DNA of 8,274 nt from Clostridium sp. CAG:253 (lineage in GTDB: Bacteria > Bacillota > Clostridia > Lachnospirales > Lachnospiraceae): NCBI GenBank assembly GCA_000436755.1, contig FR887334.1:17357-25630 (forward strand), read 5' to 3'. Positions 1 to 5,850 of this stretch are shown piece by piece. Below the pieces are notes generated by a model. It was not told the DNA's origin, searched no databases, and was given only the letters and a program-made list of their open reading frames with translations. The position numbers were made by a program, and so were the translations under genes. Position 1 is the stretch's first letter, and every line of letters begins with the position of its first letter.

Positions 1-1197
1 TTAAGAGCTGGATTTAAAAATACAAAACTTCAGATGTTATTCAGAGGTCAGAACATCTTAGGTTACAACCATTATGCAGATGACGTTGTAGAATATTTTG
101 TACAGAAGTCAATTGCAAATGGTATTGACATTATTCGTATATTCGATTGTCTTAATGATCTTAGAAACCTTAAGACAGCAGTTAATGCAGCAAATAAAGA
201 AAACGGTCATGCTCAGATAGCACTTTCTTATACATTAGGTGATGCTTATACACTTGATTACTGGAAAGATATGGCAAAGCAGATTGAAGATATGGGTGCA
301 AAATCACTTTGTATCAAAGATATGGCAGGTCTTTTGGTTCCTGCAAAGGCTACAGAGCTTGTTCAGGCACTCAAAGAGTCAGTTAGCATTCCAATCGACC
401 TTCATACACATTATACATCAGGTGTTGCTTCAATGACTTATATGAAGGCTGTAGAAGCAGGATGTGATATTATTGATACTGCTATGTCTCCATTCTCAAT
501 GGGTACAAGCCAGCCAGCAACAGAAGTTATGGTTGAGGCATTTAAGGGAACTCCTTATGATACAGGTCTTGATCAGTCTAAACTTGCTGAAATCGCTGAT
601 TACTTCCGTCCAATGCGTGAAGAAGCTCTTAAGAGCGGTCTTATGAATACAAAGGTGCTTGGTGTTAATATCCAGACACTTCGTTATCAGGTTCCTGGTG
701 GAATGCTTAGTAACCTTGTATCACAGCTTAAAGAGATGGGACAGGAAGATAAGTATGAGCAGGTTCTCGAGGAAGTGCCAAGAGTACGTAAAGATTTTGG
801 TGAGCCACCACTTGTTACACCTTCATCACAGATAGTAGGTACACAGGCCGTACTTAACGTAGTATCAGGTGAGAGATATAAGATGGTAACTAAAGAGTCT
901 AAGAAACTTCTTTCAGGAGAATTTGGACAGACTGTTAAGCCATTTAACCCTGAAGTACAGAAGAAATGTCTCGGTGATGATGCAAAGGTTATCACTTGTC
1001 GTCCGGCTGACCTTATTAAGCCGCAGCTTGCTGATATTGAGAAAGAGATGGCTCAGTACAAGCAGCAGGATGAGGATGTGCTTTCATATGCATTATTCCC
1101 ACAGGTTGCTACAGAGTTCTTCAAATACAGAGAAGCTCAGCAGAATAAGGTTGACGCTTCAGCAGCGGATACAGAGAACAAGGCTTATCCGGTATAA
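1..1197 (+). CDS. oadA: Oxaloacetate decarboxylase alpha subunit / pyruvate carboxylase B-type carboxyltransferase, 5' end missing
   Basis: The frame is open from the first base (LRAGFKNTKLQMLFRGQN...), so the gene starts left of the window; 398 residues are visible. The family transfers CO2 between oxaloacetate and biotin in the cytoplasm, as part of a Na+-pumping decarboxylase or a two-subunit pyruvate carboxylase. Visible carboxyltransferase landmarks are the metal-site lysine in SLCIKDMAG (Lys at bases 316-318), the two metal-binding histidines of DLHTH (403-405 and 409-411), and the Thr of MGTSQPATE (505-507), which acts on carboxybiotin. The conserved C-terminal region then ends at KAYPV with no Ala/Pro linker and no biotinyl MKM domain, so biotin must sit on a separate carrier, presumably encoded upstream. 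The N-terminal barrel strand with its metal-binding Asp lies outside the window. The sequence cannot decide between OadA and PycB. The family call is firm. Confidence 0.93.
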   Translation, partial: LRAGFKNTKLQMLFRGQNILGYNHYADDVVEYFVQKSIANGIDIIRIFDCLNDLRNLKTAVNAANKENGHAQIALSYTLGDAYTLDYWKDMAKQIEDMGAKSLCIKDMAGLLVPAKATELVQALKESVSIPIDLHTHYTSGVASMTYMKAVEAGCDIIDTAMSPFSMGTSQPATEVMVEAFKGTPYDTGLDQSKLAEIADYFRPMREEALKSGLMNTKVLGVNIQTLRYQVPGGMLSNLVSQLKEMGQEDKYEQVLEEVPRVRKDFGEPPLVTPSSQIVGTQAVLNVVSGERYKMVTKESKKLLSGEFGQTVKPFNPEVQKKCLGDDAKVITCRPADLIKPQLADIEKEMAQYKQQDEDVLSYALFPQVATEFFKYREAQQNKVDASAADTENKAYPV

Positions 1198-1213
1198 AGA
1201 ATGAACCCTGCGG

Positions 1214-1299
1214 GTTTATATTAGGAGTTTCAAAGAAACTCCATTATGTGTTGAAGTTGAAGGTTTCATCTTAGAAGTTTCTAGCGAAACTTCATTACG
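1214..1299 (+). repeat. Two tandem imperfect hairpin repeats with a compensatory base-pair change
   Basis: Two related units of about 35 nt (1214-1248 and 1263-1299) follow the decarboxylase gene. Unit 1 contains GGAGTTTC-AAA-GAAACTCC (stems 1224-1231 and 1235-1242). Unit 2 contains GAAGTTTC-TAGC-GAAACTTC (1274-1281 and 1286-1293). The flanks also match: GTTT..AT.TTAG before and CATTAYG after. The single stem difference is G-C in one and A-T in the other, so pairing is kept. Neither has a T-run, so they are not intrinsic terminators. They resemble REP-like palindromic units or RNA-processing/stability hairpins at an mRNA 3' end. A smaller AACCC-TGC-GGGTT hairpin (1204-1216) lies just before them. 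Confidence 0.6.
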
Positions 1300-1314
1300 A
1301 TAATAATAAATAGT

Positions 1315-1345
1315 ACGCCAGACATTGATTTGTCTGGCGTGTTTT
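1315..1345 (+). terminator. Strong intrinsic terminator of the decarboxylase transcript
   Basis: There is a perfect 10-bp GC-containing stem, ACGCCAGACA (1315-1324) with TGTCTGGCGT (1331-1340), closed by a 6-nt loop TTGATT. It is followed by GTTTT. It lies 117 nt after the oadA stop and 74 nt before yugP, which separates the two genes into different transcripts. Confidence 0.88.
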
Positions 1346-1419
1346 AAAATTAAGCAGTAGTTAAGAATTTTAAATAATATATAAACTGCAGTATATGTTA
1401 AGCAGAAGGAGGAATATAT

Positions 1420-2175
1420 ATGCAGATTGTTTCTTGTCTTTTAAACGCAAGTAATGGTTTTATGGGATTTTATGGATTTCCGGGAATGTTTTACAGGATG
1501 GATCCGACATATTCACTTGTTATAATAGGTGCAGTTATCTGTATGATTGCATCTGCAAATGTAAACAGAGCATTTAGAAAATACAGCAGATATGGCAGTA
1601 AAAGAGGAATAACAGGTGCACAGGCAGCACAGCAGATATTAAATGATGCCGGGATATATGATGTGCAGATAAGACATATTTCCGGGGATTTGACGGATAA
1701 TTACAATCCCGGAAACAAAACACTTAATTTATCAGACAGTGTATATGGTTCCACATCAATAGCAGCAGTTGGTGTTGCAGCACATGAATGCGGTCATGCG
1801 ATACAGCACAATGTAGGTTATATACCTATTAAGATAAGAGGGGCGATTGTACCAGTAGTCAATTTAGGCTCAAAGCTTTCATGGCCTGTTATAATATTGG
1901 GTGTTATATTGGGGTCATTTAATATGTTAAATATTGGAATTTTGCTTTTTGCTTTGACACTTGTTTTTCAGATAGTTACATTGCCGGTTGAATTTAATGC
2001 TTCATCACGTGCACTAAAAATTCTTGACAAAAGTGGAATGTTGTATAAAGATGAAGTCAGAGGAGCCAGAAGAGTGCTTACGGCAGCAGCGATGACCTAT
2101 ATTACGGCAACTGTTTCAACACTTCTTCAGCTTCTAAGACTTGTGCTGCTTTTCGGAAGAAGAAATGATGATTAG
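1420..2175 (+). CDS. yugP: YugP-type membrane zinc metallopeptidase
   Basis: This 251-residue protein belongs to the Zn_peptidase_2 (YugP) family of integral-membrane neutral metallopeptidases; its substrate is unknown. The zinc motif is AHECGHAIQH (His122, Glu123, His126). A likely third ligand is Glu191 in LPVEFNASSRA, a family signature. Hydrophobic membrane segments are visible at about 31-48, 153-187 and 220-246, and the short N-terminal leader is rich in Phe, Gly and Met. The segment QQILNDAGIYDVQI (71-84) through TLNLSDSVYGSTSIAAVGVA (101-120) is typical of the family. Length fits or slightly exceeds the usual 225-235, the extra being at the N-terminus. The start is supported by AGGAGG at 1407-1412, 7 nt before ATG. 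The gene stands alone between the terminator at 1315-1345 and the promoter at 2231-2258, which suggests single-gene transcription. Confidence 0.93.
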   Translation: MQIVSCLLNASNGFMGFYGFPGMFYRMDPTYSLVIIGAVICMIASANVNRAFRKYSRYGSKRGITGAQAAQQILNDAGIYDVQIRHISGDLTDNYNPGNKTLNLSDSVYGSTSIAAVGVAAHECGHAIQHNVGYIPIKIRGAIVPVVNLGSKLSWPVIILGVILGSFNMLNIGILLFALTLVFQIVTLPVEFNASSRALKILDKSGMLYKDEVRGARRVLTAAAMTYITATVSTLLQLLRLVLLFGRRNDD

Positions 2176-2211
2176 TACAACGTAAATTAAACCTTTGATA
2201 TATTGGACAGG

Positions 2212-2240
2212 AATATGTCGGAAATGTTGATTGACATATT
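2212..2240. promoter_or_regulatory. 8-bp dyad overlapping the -35 box
   Basis: AATATGTC (2212-2219) and GACATATT (2233-2240) are perfect inverted repeats separated by 13 nt. The right half covers the TTGACA -35 hexamer at 2231-2236. The position suits a repressor operator. An alternative is a weak hairpin at the end of the yugP transcript, but no T-run follows it. Confidence 0.4.
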
Positions 2241-2258
2241 GCTATAAGACTTGATAAT
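2231..2258 (+). promoter_or_regulatory. Sigma-A-type promoter for the unknown gene and ylxM
   Basis: TTGACA (2231-2236) is a perfect -35 box and GATAAT (2253-2258) a 5/6 match to the -10, with a 16-bp spacer. Transcription would begin near 2265 and give a leader of roughly 95 nt before the start codon at 2359. Confidence 0.65.
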
Positions 2259-2281
2259 ATAAATACAGGTATATAAATTAA

Positions 2282-2310
2282 TTTTACAAAGTGAAAATAT
2301 TTTTGTAAAA
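2282..2310 (+). other. AT-rich hairpin in the 5' leader
   Basis: TTTTACAAA (2282-2290) pairs perfectly with TTTGTAAAA (2302-2310) around an 11-nt loop. It lies between the predicted transcription start and the ribosome binding site at 2349-2353. No T-run follows, so it is more likely a stability or regulatory stem than a terminator. Being only A/T-rich, it could be chance. Confidence 0.35.
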
Positions 2311-2358
2311 AATTAAAGATATAAATTTAAAGATTGAAATATGAAAATGGAGGATGTA

Positions 2359-2670
2359 ATGGACAACTCAGCTTTGAAGGGTGAATTGATAAACGGACTT
2401 GCGGAAGCGTTCAATGAAACACAGAATCAAAAAACAGAGGGTTCAAGATTTAATAAAGCAACCGGAACCTTAATGGCATCAAATACATTTATAAATCTTG
2501 CATTAAGTTATGTTGACGGTGACGGATACATGAAAGGAAAGGTTTATAAGTGCAGCCATGTAGAGAATGATCATGTAAGGATTATAGGTGAAAGCGGCAA
2601 GGAAATCCAGGTTAATATAAATGACCCGGATTTTTCATTTAAGATAAATCCGCGAAAGGCAGAAAAATAA
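2359..2670 (+). CDS. Unrecognised 103-residue protein, first gene of the ylxM unit
   Basis: I do not recognise this family. The ATG at 2359 is preferred because GGAGG (2349-2353) lies 5 nt before it; the upstream ATGs at 2341 and 2347 would put that site inside the gene. The protein (MDNSALKGELINGLAEAFNE...) has a polar, probably helical N-terminus (about 1-30) and a Thr/Ala/Asn-rich middle (TGTLMASNTFINLALSY, about 35-51). The C-terminal half is predicted beta: GYMKGKVYKCS, HVRIIGE, KEIQVNI. That spacing could form a small SH3/Sm-like barrel, but this is inference. No signal peptide or membrane segment is seen. The stop codon is 1 nt before the ylxM ATG, so the two are probably translationally coupled, hinting at a link to protein targeting. 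Good coding appearance and strong signals make it a real gene; its function is unknown. Confidence 0.85.
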   Translation: MDNSALKGELINGLAEAFNETQNQKTEGSRFNKATGTLMASNTFINLALSYVDGDGYMKGKVYKCSHVENDHVRIIGESGKEIQVNINDPDFSFKINPRKAEK

Positions 2671-2671
2671 T

Positions 2672-3031
2672 ATGGCGGAGAACGGACACGGTATTGAAGA
2701 GAGAGTTGAACTCTCTATTTTATATGATTTTTATGGTGCACTGTTAAAGGATAATCAGCGCCGCATGTTTGAAGCAAGTATACTTGACGATTATAATCTT
2801 TCAGAAATTGCAGAGGATGAAAATATTACGAGACAAGGTGTGCATGACGCGATAAAGAGGGCATGTAAACAGCTTCGTGGATATGAGGAAAAACTTGGTC
2901 TTGTTGCAAGATTTGAGAAACAAAAGGAACTCGTAAAAAAGTTACATGTTATTCTGAAAGAGATGAATACAGATGATGGGAAACTTAAAGAAGTTTTTTC
3001 TATTATTGATGAAATATTAGATGAAGAATAA
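2672..3031 (+). CDS. ylxM: YlxM (UPF0122), HTH partner of the signal recognition particle
   Basis: This 119-residue protein matches the YlxM/UPF0122 family, whose fold resembles sigma-70 region 4 and which is normally encoded beside ffh. Family landmarks are ILYDFYGALLKDNQRRMFE (about 16-34), a helix-turn-helix LSEIAEDENITRQGVHDAIK (43-62), and a helical tail YEEKLGL (71-77) extending to an acidic end IIDEILDEE. In streptococci the homologue influences SRP function; DNA-binding regulation has also been proposed, so its exact role is not settled. There is no strong ribosome binding site (AAAGG at 2655-2659 is 12 nt away). With only 1 nt between the previous stop and this ATG, translation probably depends on reinitiation. 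A terminator follows directly, so it is not simply co-transcribed with ffh. Confidence 0.95.
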   Translation: MAENGHGIEERVELSILYDFYGALLKDNQRRMFEASILDDYNLSEIAEDENITRQGVHDAIKRACKQLRGYEEKLGLVARFEKQKELVKKLHVILKEMNTDDGKLKEVFSIIDEILDEE

Positions 3032-3036
3032 AAAAC

Positions 3037-3074
3037 AAAACATTTGTCAAGAAAAAAACTTGACAAATGTTTTT
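3037..3074 (+). terminator. Intrinsic terminator after ylxM
   Basis: A perfect 15-bp stem, AAAACATTTGTCAAG (3037-3051) with CTTGACAAATGTTTT (3059-3073), encloses an A7 loop and runs into T5 (3070-3074). The stem is AT-rich at its base but long and unbroken. It begins 5 nt after the ylxM stop. Read-through into ffh is possible, since the stem is of moderate stability. Confidence 0.75.
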
Positions 3075-3088
3075 CGCTGTAATATACT
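3060..3088 (+). promoter_or_regulatory. Near-consensus ffh promoter embedded in the ylxM terminator
   Basis: TTGACA (3060-3065) is followed after exactly 17 bp by TATACT (3083-3088), a 5/6 match to the -10. The -35 box is part of the descending arm of the terminator hairpin. The start would fall near 3095, giving a leader of about 63 nt before the ffh ATG. This is the best promoter match in the window. Confidence 0.8.
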
Positions 3089-3157
3089 ATTCAAGGTGTC
3101 AGAGAGAAAGTGTTCTTTTTATGATATCTGATAAATATTAGTCAAGAGGAGGTTATT

Positions 3158-4510
3158 ATGGCATTCGATAGTTTAACAGAAAAATTACAAAATGTTTTTA
3201 AGAACCTTCGTAGTAAGGGACGACTTACAGAGGCAGATGTAAAAGCTGCTTTAAAAGAAGTTAAGATGGCTCTTTTGGAGGCCGATGTTAACTTTAAAGT
3301 AGTAAAGAATTTTGTCAAGACAGTTCAGGAAAGAGCTGTGGGACAGGATGTACTAAACAGTCTTACACCCGGACAGATGGTAGTCAAGCTGGTTAATGAA
3401 GAGCTTGTTAATCTTATGGGAAGTGATACTACCGAGATTACTCTTAAACCATCAAGTGAGATTTCAGTTATACTTATGTGTGGTTTACAGGGTGCAGGTA
3501 AAACAACGACGACAGCAAAGATTGCAGGTAAGCTTAAGAAAAAAGGCAGAAGACCTCTGCTTGCCGCATGTGATATTTATCGTCCGGCAGCTATTGAGCA
3601 GTTGCAGAAAAACGGTGCAAAGCAGGAAGTTGAAGTTTTCACGATGGGAACAAACCACAAACCTGTTGATATTGCAAAAGCAGCTATAGAACATGCATCA
3701 AAAAACAATCTTAATGTTGTTATTCTTGATACGGCAGGTCGTCTTCATATAGATGAGGATATGATGGCTGAGCTTCAGGAGATAAAAGAGAACATAGAGA
3801 TAGATGATACTATTCTTGTAGTTGATGCCATGACAGGACAGGATGCAGTAAATGTTGCAACTACATTCAATGAAAAGATTGGTGTTGACGGAGTTATTCT
3901 TACAAAACTTGACGGTGATACAAGAGGTGGTGCGGCTCTTTCAATCAGAGCGGTTACAGGAAAACCTATTCTTTATGTAGGTATGGGTGAAAAGTTGTCA
4001 GATTTGGAACAATTTTACCCCGACCGTATGGCTTCAAGAATTCTTGGTATGGGTGATGTACTTACACTTATTGAGAAGGCAGAGGCGGAGATAGATCAGG
4101 ACAAAGCTAAGGAGATGGAGCGTAAGTTCCGTAAAGCTGAATTTGATTTTAATGATTTCCTTGATCAGATGGCGCAGATGAAAAAAATGGGCGGCATTCA
4201 AAGCATTTTGAGCATGCTTCCCGGAATGGGACTGCCTGCTGATCTTGAGATAGATGATGACATTTTTAAGGGGATAGAAGCTATTATTTATTCTATGACA
4301 CCTGAGGAAAGAGGAAACCCGGCTATTATAAATCCATCAAGAAAGCGCCGTATTGCAAAGGGTGCAGGTGTAAATATTGCAGAGGTAAACAAACTTATGA
4401 AGCAGTATGAACAGTCAAAGAAGATGATGAAACAAATGTCAGGAATGATGGGTGGCAAGGGGAAGAAAAAGGGTAAATTTTCAATGCCGAAATTACCTTT
4501 TGGCTTTTAA
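3158..4510 (+). CDS. ffh: Signal recognition particle GTPase Ffh (SRP54)
   Basis: Ffh binds signal sequences of nascent membrane and secreted proteins on the ribosome and, with SRP RNA and the receptor FtsY, delivers them to SecYEG. The 450-residue protein is full length. The N domain carries ALLEADV (38-44). The G domain has the P-loop GLQGAGKTTTTAK (109-121), DIYRPAAIEQL (139-149), DTAGR (191-195), TKLDGDTRGG (249-258) and the closing loop GMGEKLSDLEQF (275-286). The methionine-rich M domain runs from about 300, with the finger-loop region SMLPGMGLP (352-360), the RNA-binding segment INPSRKRRIAKGAG (391-404), and a Lys/Gly/Met tail. AGAGGAGG (3145-3152) lies 5 nt before the ATG. Its partner ftsY, often just upstream of ylxM in Clostridia, is absent from this window. 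Confidence 0.98.
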   Translation: MAFDSLTEKLQNVFKNLRSKGRLTEADVKAALKEVKMALLEADVNFKVVKNFVKTVQERAVGQDVLNSLTPGQMVVKLVNEELVNLMGSDTTEITLKPSSEISVILMCGLQGAGKTTTTAKIAGKLKKKGRRPLLAACDIYRPAAIEQLQKNGAKQEVEVFTMGTNHKPVDIAKAAIEHASKNNLNVVILDTAGRLHIDEDMMAELQEIKENIEIDDTILVVDAMTGQDAVNVATTFNEKIGVDGVILTKLDGDTRGGAALSIRAVTGKPILYVGMGEKLSDLEQFYPDRMASRILGMGDVLTLIEKAEAEIDQDKAKEMERKFRKAEFDFNDFLDQMAQMKKMGGIQSILSMLPGMGLPADLEIDDDIFKGIEAIIYSMTPEERGNPAIINPSRKRRIAKGAGVNIAEVNKLMKQYEQSKKMMKQMSGMMGGKGKKKGKFSMPKLPFGF

Positions 4511-4530
4511 ATTGTTTTCAGATTTTACAT

Positions 4531-4545
4531 TTGTGCTGTGCACAA
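4531..4545 (+). other. Small hairpin with TGTGCACA palindrome between ffh and rpsP
   Basis: TTGTGC-TGT-GCACAA can form a 6-bp stem, and the inner TGTGCACA (4537-4544) is itself palindromic. No T-run follows, so it is unlikely to stop transcription. The 87-nt ffh-rpsP gap has no convincing promoter or terminator, so rpsP is probably co-transcribed with ffh. Confidence 0.3.
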
Positions 4546-4597
4546 GCTAAGATATGTGGAATTTGATATAGATGAATTATTTTAAGGAGGTGAAAAC

Positions 4598-4843
4598 ATG
4601 GCAGTAAAGATCAGATTAAGAAGAATGGGTAAGAAGAAAGCACCTTTCTATAGAGTAGTTGTTGCTGATTCAAGAAGTCCTAGAGACGGTAAGTTCATCG
4701 AGGAAATCGGTACTTATGATCCAAATCAGGATCCTAGCGTATTCAAGTTTGATGAGGAGAGCGCTAAGAAATGGCTCGCAAATGGTGCAAAGCCAACTGA
4801 GACAGTAGGCAAGCTTTTAAAAGAGGCAGGTATCATGGAGTAA
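4598..4843 (+). CDS. rpsP: 30S ribosomal protein bS16
   Basis: This 81-residue protein is full length. It opens with [20 protein letters not shown], the family signature, followed by [20 protein letters not shown] and a C-terminal [20 protein letters not shown] helix region. bS16 binds 16S rRNA in the 5' domain during early 30S assembly. The ribosome binding site AAGGAGGTGA (4584-4593) is an ideal match to the 16S 3' end, as expected for a highly expressed ribosomal protein. It heads the conserved order rpsP-khpA-rimM-trmD. A long imperfect hairpin lies between it and khpA. Confidence 0.98.
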   Translation: MAVKIRLRRMGKKKAPFYRVVVADSRSPRDGKFIEEIGTYDPNQDPSVFKFDEESAKKWLANGAKPTETVGKLLKEAGIME

Positions 4844-4860
4844 TTTCCGGATATAGTTTC

Positions 4861-4898
4861 ATGACGGACAGGCAGTTTTAAGACTGTCTTTTCGTCGT
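4861..4898 (+). other. Long imperfect hairpin between rpsP and khpA (attenuator or processing site)
   Basis: Bases 4861-4876 pair with 4883-4898 around the loop TTTAAG. The 16-position stem has one C-T mismatch (4869/4890) and three G-T wobbles. The apical part (AGGCAGT with ACTGTCT, then TTTCG) could act as a weak terminator that reduces khpA-rimM-trmD expression relative to rpsP. The full stem could instead be an RNase III-type processing site. Downstream genes still need read-through, since no good promoter is seen before khpA. Confidence 0.5.
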
Positions 4899-4936
4899 TT
4901 ATAAACTGATTGCCAAAAAGAGGAGGTTTCAGGTTT

Positions 4937-5167
4937 ATGAAAGAATTAGTAGAGGTTCTTGCAAAATCCCTCGTTGACCATCCGGAGCAGGTAACTGTTA
5001 CAGAGACTGAGCAGGATAATGAAATCCTTTTGACTTTGAAGGTTGCTTCAGAAGATATGGGAAAAGTTATTGGAAAACAGGGACGCATTGCAAAAGCAAT
5101 ACGTGCTATGGTGAAAGCGGCGGCTTCACGTACTGATAAGAAAGTTATTGTTGAGATAGAACAATAA
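4937..5167 (+). CDS. khpA: KhpA, small KH-domain RNA-binding protein
   Basis: The product is 76 residues beginning MKELVEVLAKSLVDHPEQV, the usual start and length of the family (YlqC/KhpA). It is essentially a single KH domain with the GxxG loop in GKVIGKQGRIAKAIRAM (about 43-59), then a final strand KKVIVEIEQ. KhpA binds RNA, commonly as a homodimer or with KhpB (Jag/EloR), and affects cell elongation and division in streptococci. The ATG at 4937 is chosen over an in-frame TTG at 4910: AGGAGG (4921-4926) precedes it by 10 nt, and the TTG would add nine residues that are not family-like. It sits between rpsP and rimM as is standard in Firmicutes. Confidence 0.95.
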   Translation: MKELVEVLAKSLVDHPEQVTVTETEQDNEILLTLKVASEDMGKVIGKQGRIAKAIRAMVKAAASRTDKKVIVEIEQ

Positions 5168-5183
5168 TACAGTAATAGATATT

Positions 5184-5216
5184 AGCCTGTACCATCTTGG
5201 GTATGGGCTTATTTTG
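5184..5216 (+). terminator. Possible weak terminator after khpA
   Basis: AGCCTGTACC (5184-5193) pairs with GGTATGGGCT (5200-5209), 10 bp with two G-T wobbles, around the loop ATCTTG. It is followed by TATTTTG. It lies 17 nt after the khpA stop. It would partly uncouple rimM-trmD from the upstream genes. The T-tract is interrupted, so full termination is uncertain. Confidence 0.5.
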
Positions 5217-5230
5217 TATAAATATATTTT

Positions 5231-5306
5231 ATGATGCAAGGGTCAAAGGCAATGAAGCAATCCGTGGCATAAGTTGGGGTAAAAATACTTTTTGCATCAA
5301 CATCAT
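5231..5306. repeat. Inverted-repeat-bounded segment upstream of rimM, possible miniature element
   Basis: TGATGCAA (5232-5239) and TTGCATCA (5292-5299) are perfect inverted repeats 52 nt apart; just outside them the sequence is ATGATG on the left and CATCAT (5301-5306) on the right. The interior is less AT-rich than the flanks and contains GTAAAAATAC beside the right arm. It sits in a 173-nt khpA-rimM gap that is usually short. It could be a miniature inverted-repeat element, a structured leader for rimM, or chance. No promoter is obvious in it. Confidence 0.35.
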
Positions 5307-5340
5307 TTTTATGGAAAGTGTAAAATCATATGGAGGAAAT

Positions 5341-5850
5341 ATGACAGATTTATTCAGAGTAGGAGTTATAGCGAATACGCATGGTGTCAGGGGAGAGGTA
5401 AAAGTTTTCCCGACTACACAGGAACCGGAAAGATTTAAAAAATTAAAAGATGTTATTTTGGATACCGGAAAAGAAAAAATAGATCTTGAAGTTAAAAGTG
5501 TGAGATTTTTCAAAAATCTTGTTATTGTAAAATTCAAGGGAATTGATAATATAAATGATATAGAAAAATATAAAGGCTGTGACCTTTATGTGACAAGGGA
5601 AAATGCAATACCTTTAGAAGAAGGTGAGGTTTATCTTGCCGATATTATGAACTCAAAAGTTGTAACGGAAGACGGAGAAGAATTCGGAGAACTTGTGGAT
5701 ATACTTGAAACGGGCGCAAATCTTGTGTTTGTTGTCAAACATGATGGAAAAGAAGTTCTTTTGCCGGATATTCCGGATTGTGTAAAAGAGGTTGATGACG
5801 AGAATAAAATAATAACAGTTCATATAATGAAAGGATTGCTTGATTTATGA
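5341..5850 (+). CDS. rimM: 16S rRNA processing / 30S maturation factor RimM
   Basis: RimM binds 30S precursors and uS19 and assists maturation of the 16S 3' (head) domain. This 169-residue protein has normal length. The N-terminal RimM barrel opens with LFRVGVIANTHGVRGEVKVF (4-23), the family signature. The C-terminal PRC-barrel runs from EVYLADIMNSKVV (about 96-108) through DILETGANLVFVVK (120-133) to LLPDIPDCVKEVD (140-152). GGAGG (5332-5336) is 4 nt before the ATG. The frame stays open upstream to a TTG at 5197, but those 48 residues (including MESVKSYGGN) are not family-like and overlap the hairpin and inverted repeat. The stop overlaps the trmD start as ATGA, implying translational coupling. 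Confidence 0.96.
   Translation: MTDLFRVGVIANTHGVRGEVKVFPTTQEPERFKKLKDVILDTGKEKIDLEVKSVRFFKNLVIVKFKGIDNINDIEKYKGCDLYVTRENAIPLEEGEVYLADIMNSKVVTEDGEEFGELVDILETGANLVFVVKHDGKEVLLPDIPDCVKEVDDENKIITVHIMKGLLDL

Noticed and set aside
687..995. 102-codon minus-strand open frame inside the decarboxylase gene
   Set aside because: It lies wholly antisense to a well-recognised conserved gene, its Ser/Thr/Leu-rich translation resembles no family I know, and it has no independent signals.
2341..2358. Upstream ATGs at 2341 and 2347 for the unknown gene
   Set aside because: No ribosome binding site precedes them, and the GGAGG at 2349-2353 is well placed for ATG 2359.
3089..3157. Riboswitch or SRP RNA in the ffh leader
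   Set aside because: The leader is only about 63 nt, with no conserved riboswitch core or SRP RNA tetraloop helix visible.
4910..4936. TTG start that would add nine residues to KhpA
   Set aside because: The added residues are not family-like, and the AGGAGG at 4921-4926 would lie inside the gene; ATG at 4937 gives the usual 76-residue protein.
4726..5088. 120-codon minus-strand open frame across rpsP and khpA
   Set aside because: It is antisense to two conserved genes and crosses their hairpin; it is a shadow of real coding sequence.
5231..5272. Tiny 13-residue frame beginning MMQGSKAMKQ
   Set aside because: It has no ribosome binding site and is too short to call from sequence; the DNA is treated as a possible repeat instead.
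5197..5340. 48-codon upstream extension of RimM from TTG, or a start at ATG 5311
   Set aside because: The family signature begins right after ATG 5341, which has GGAGG just upstream; the extension runs through a hairpin and an inverted repeat.
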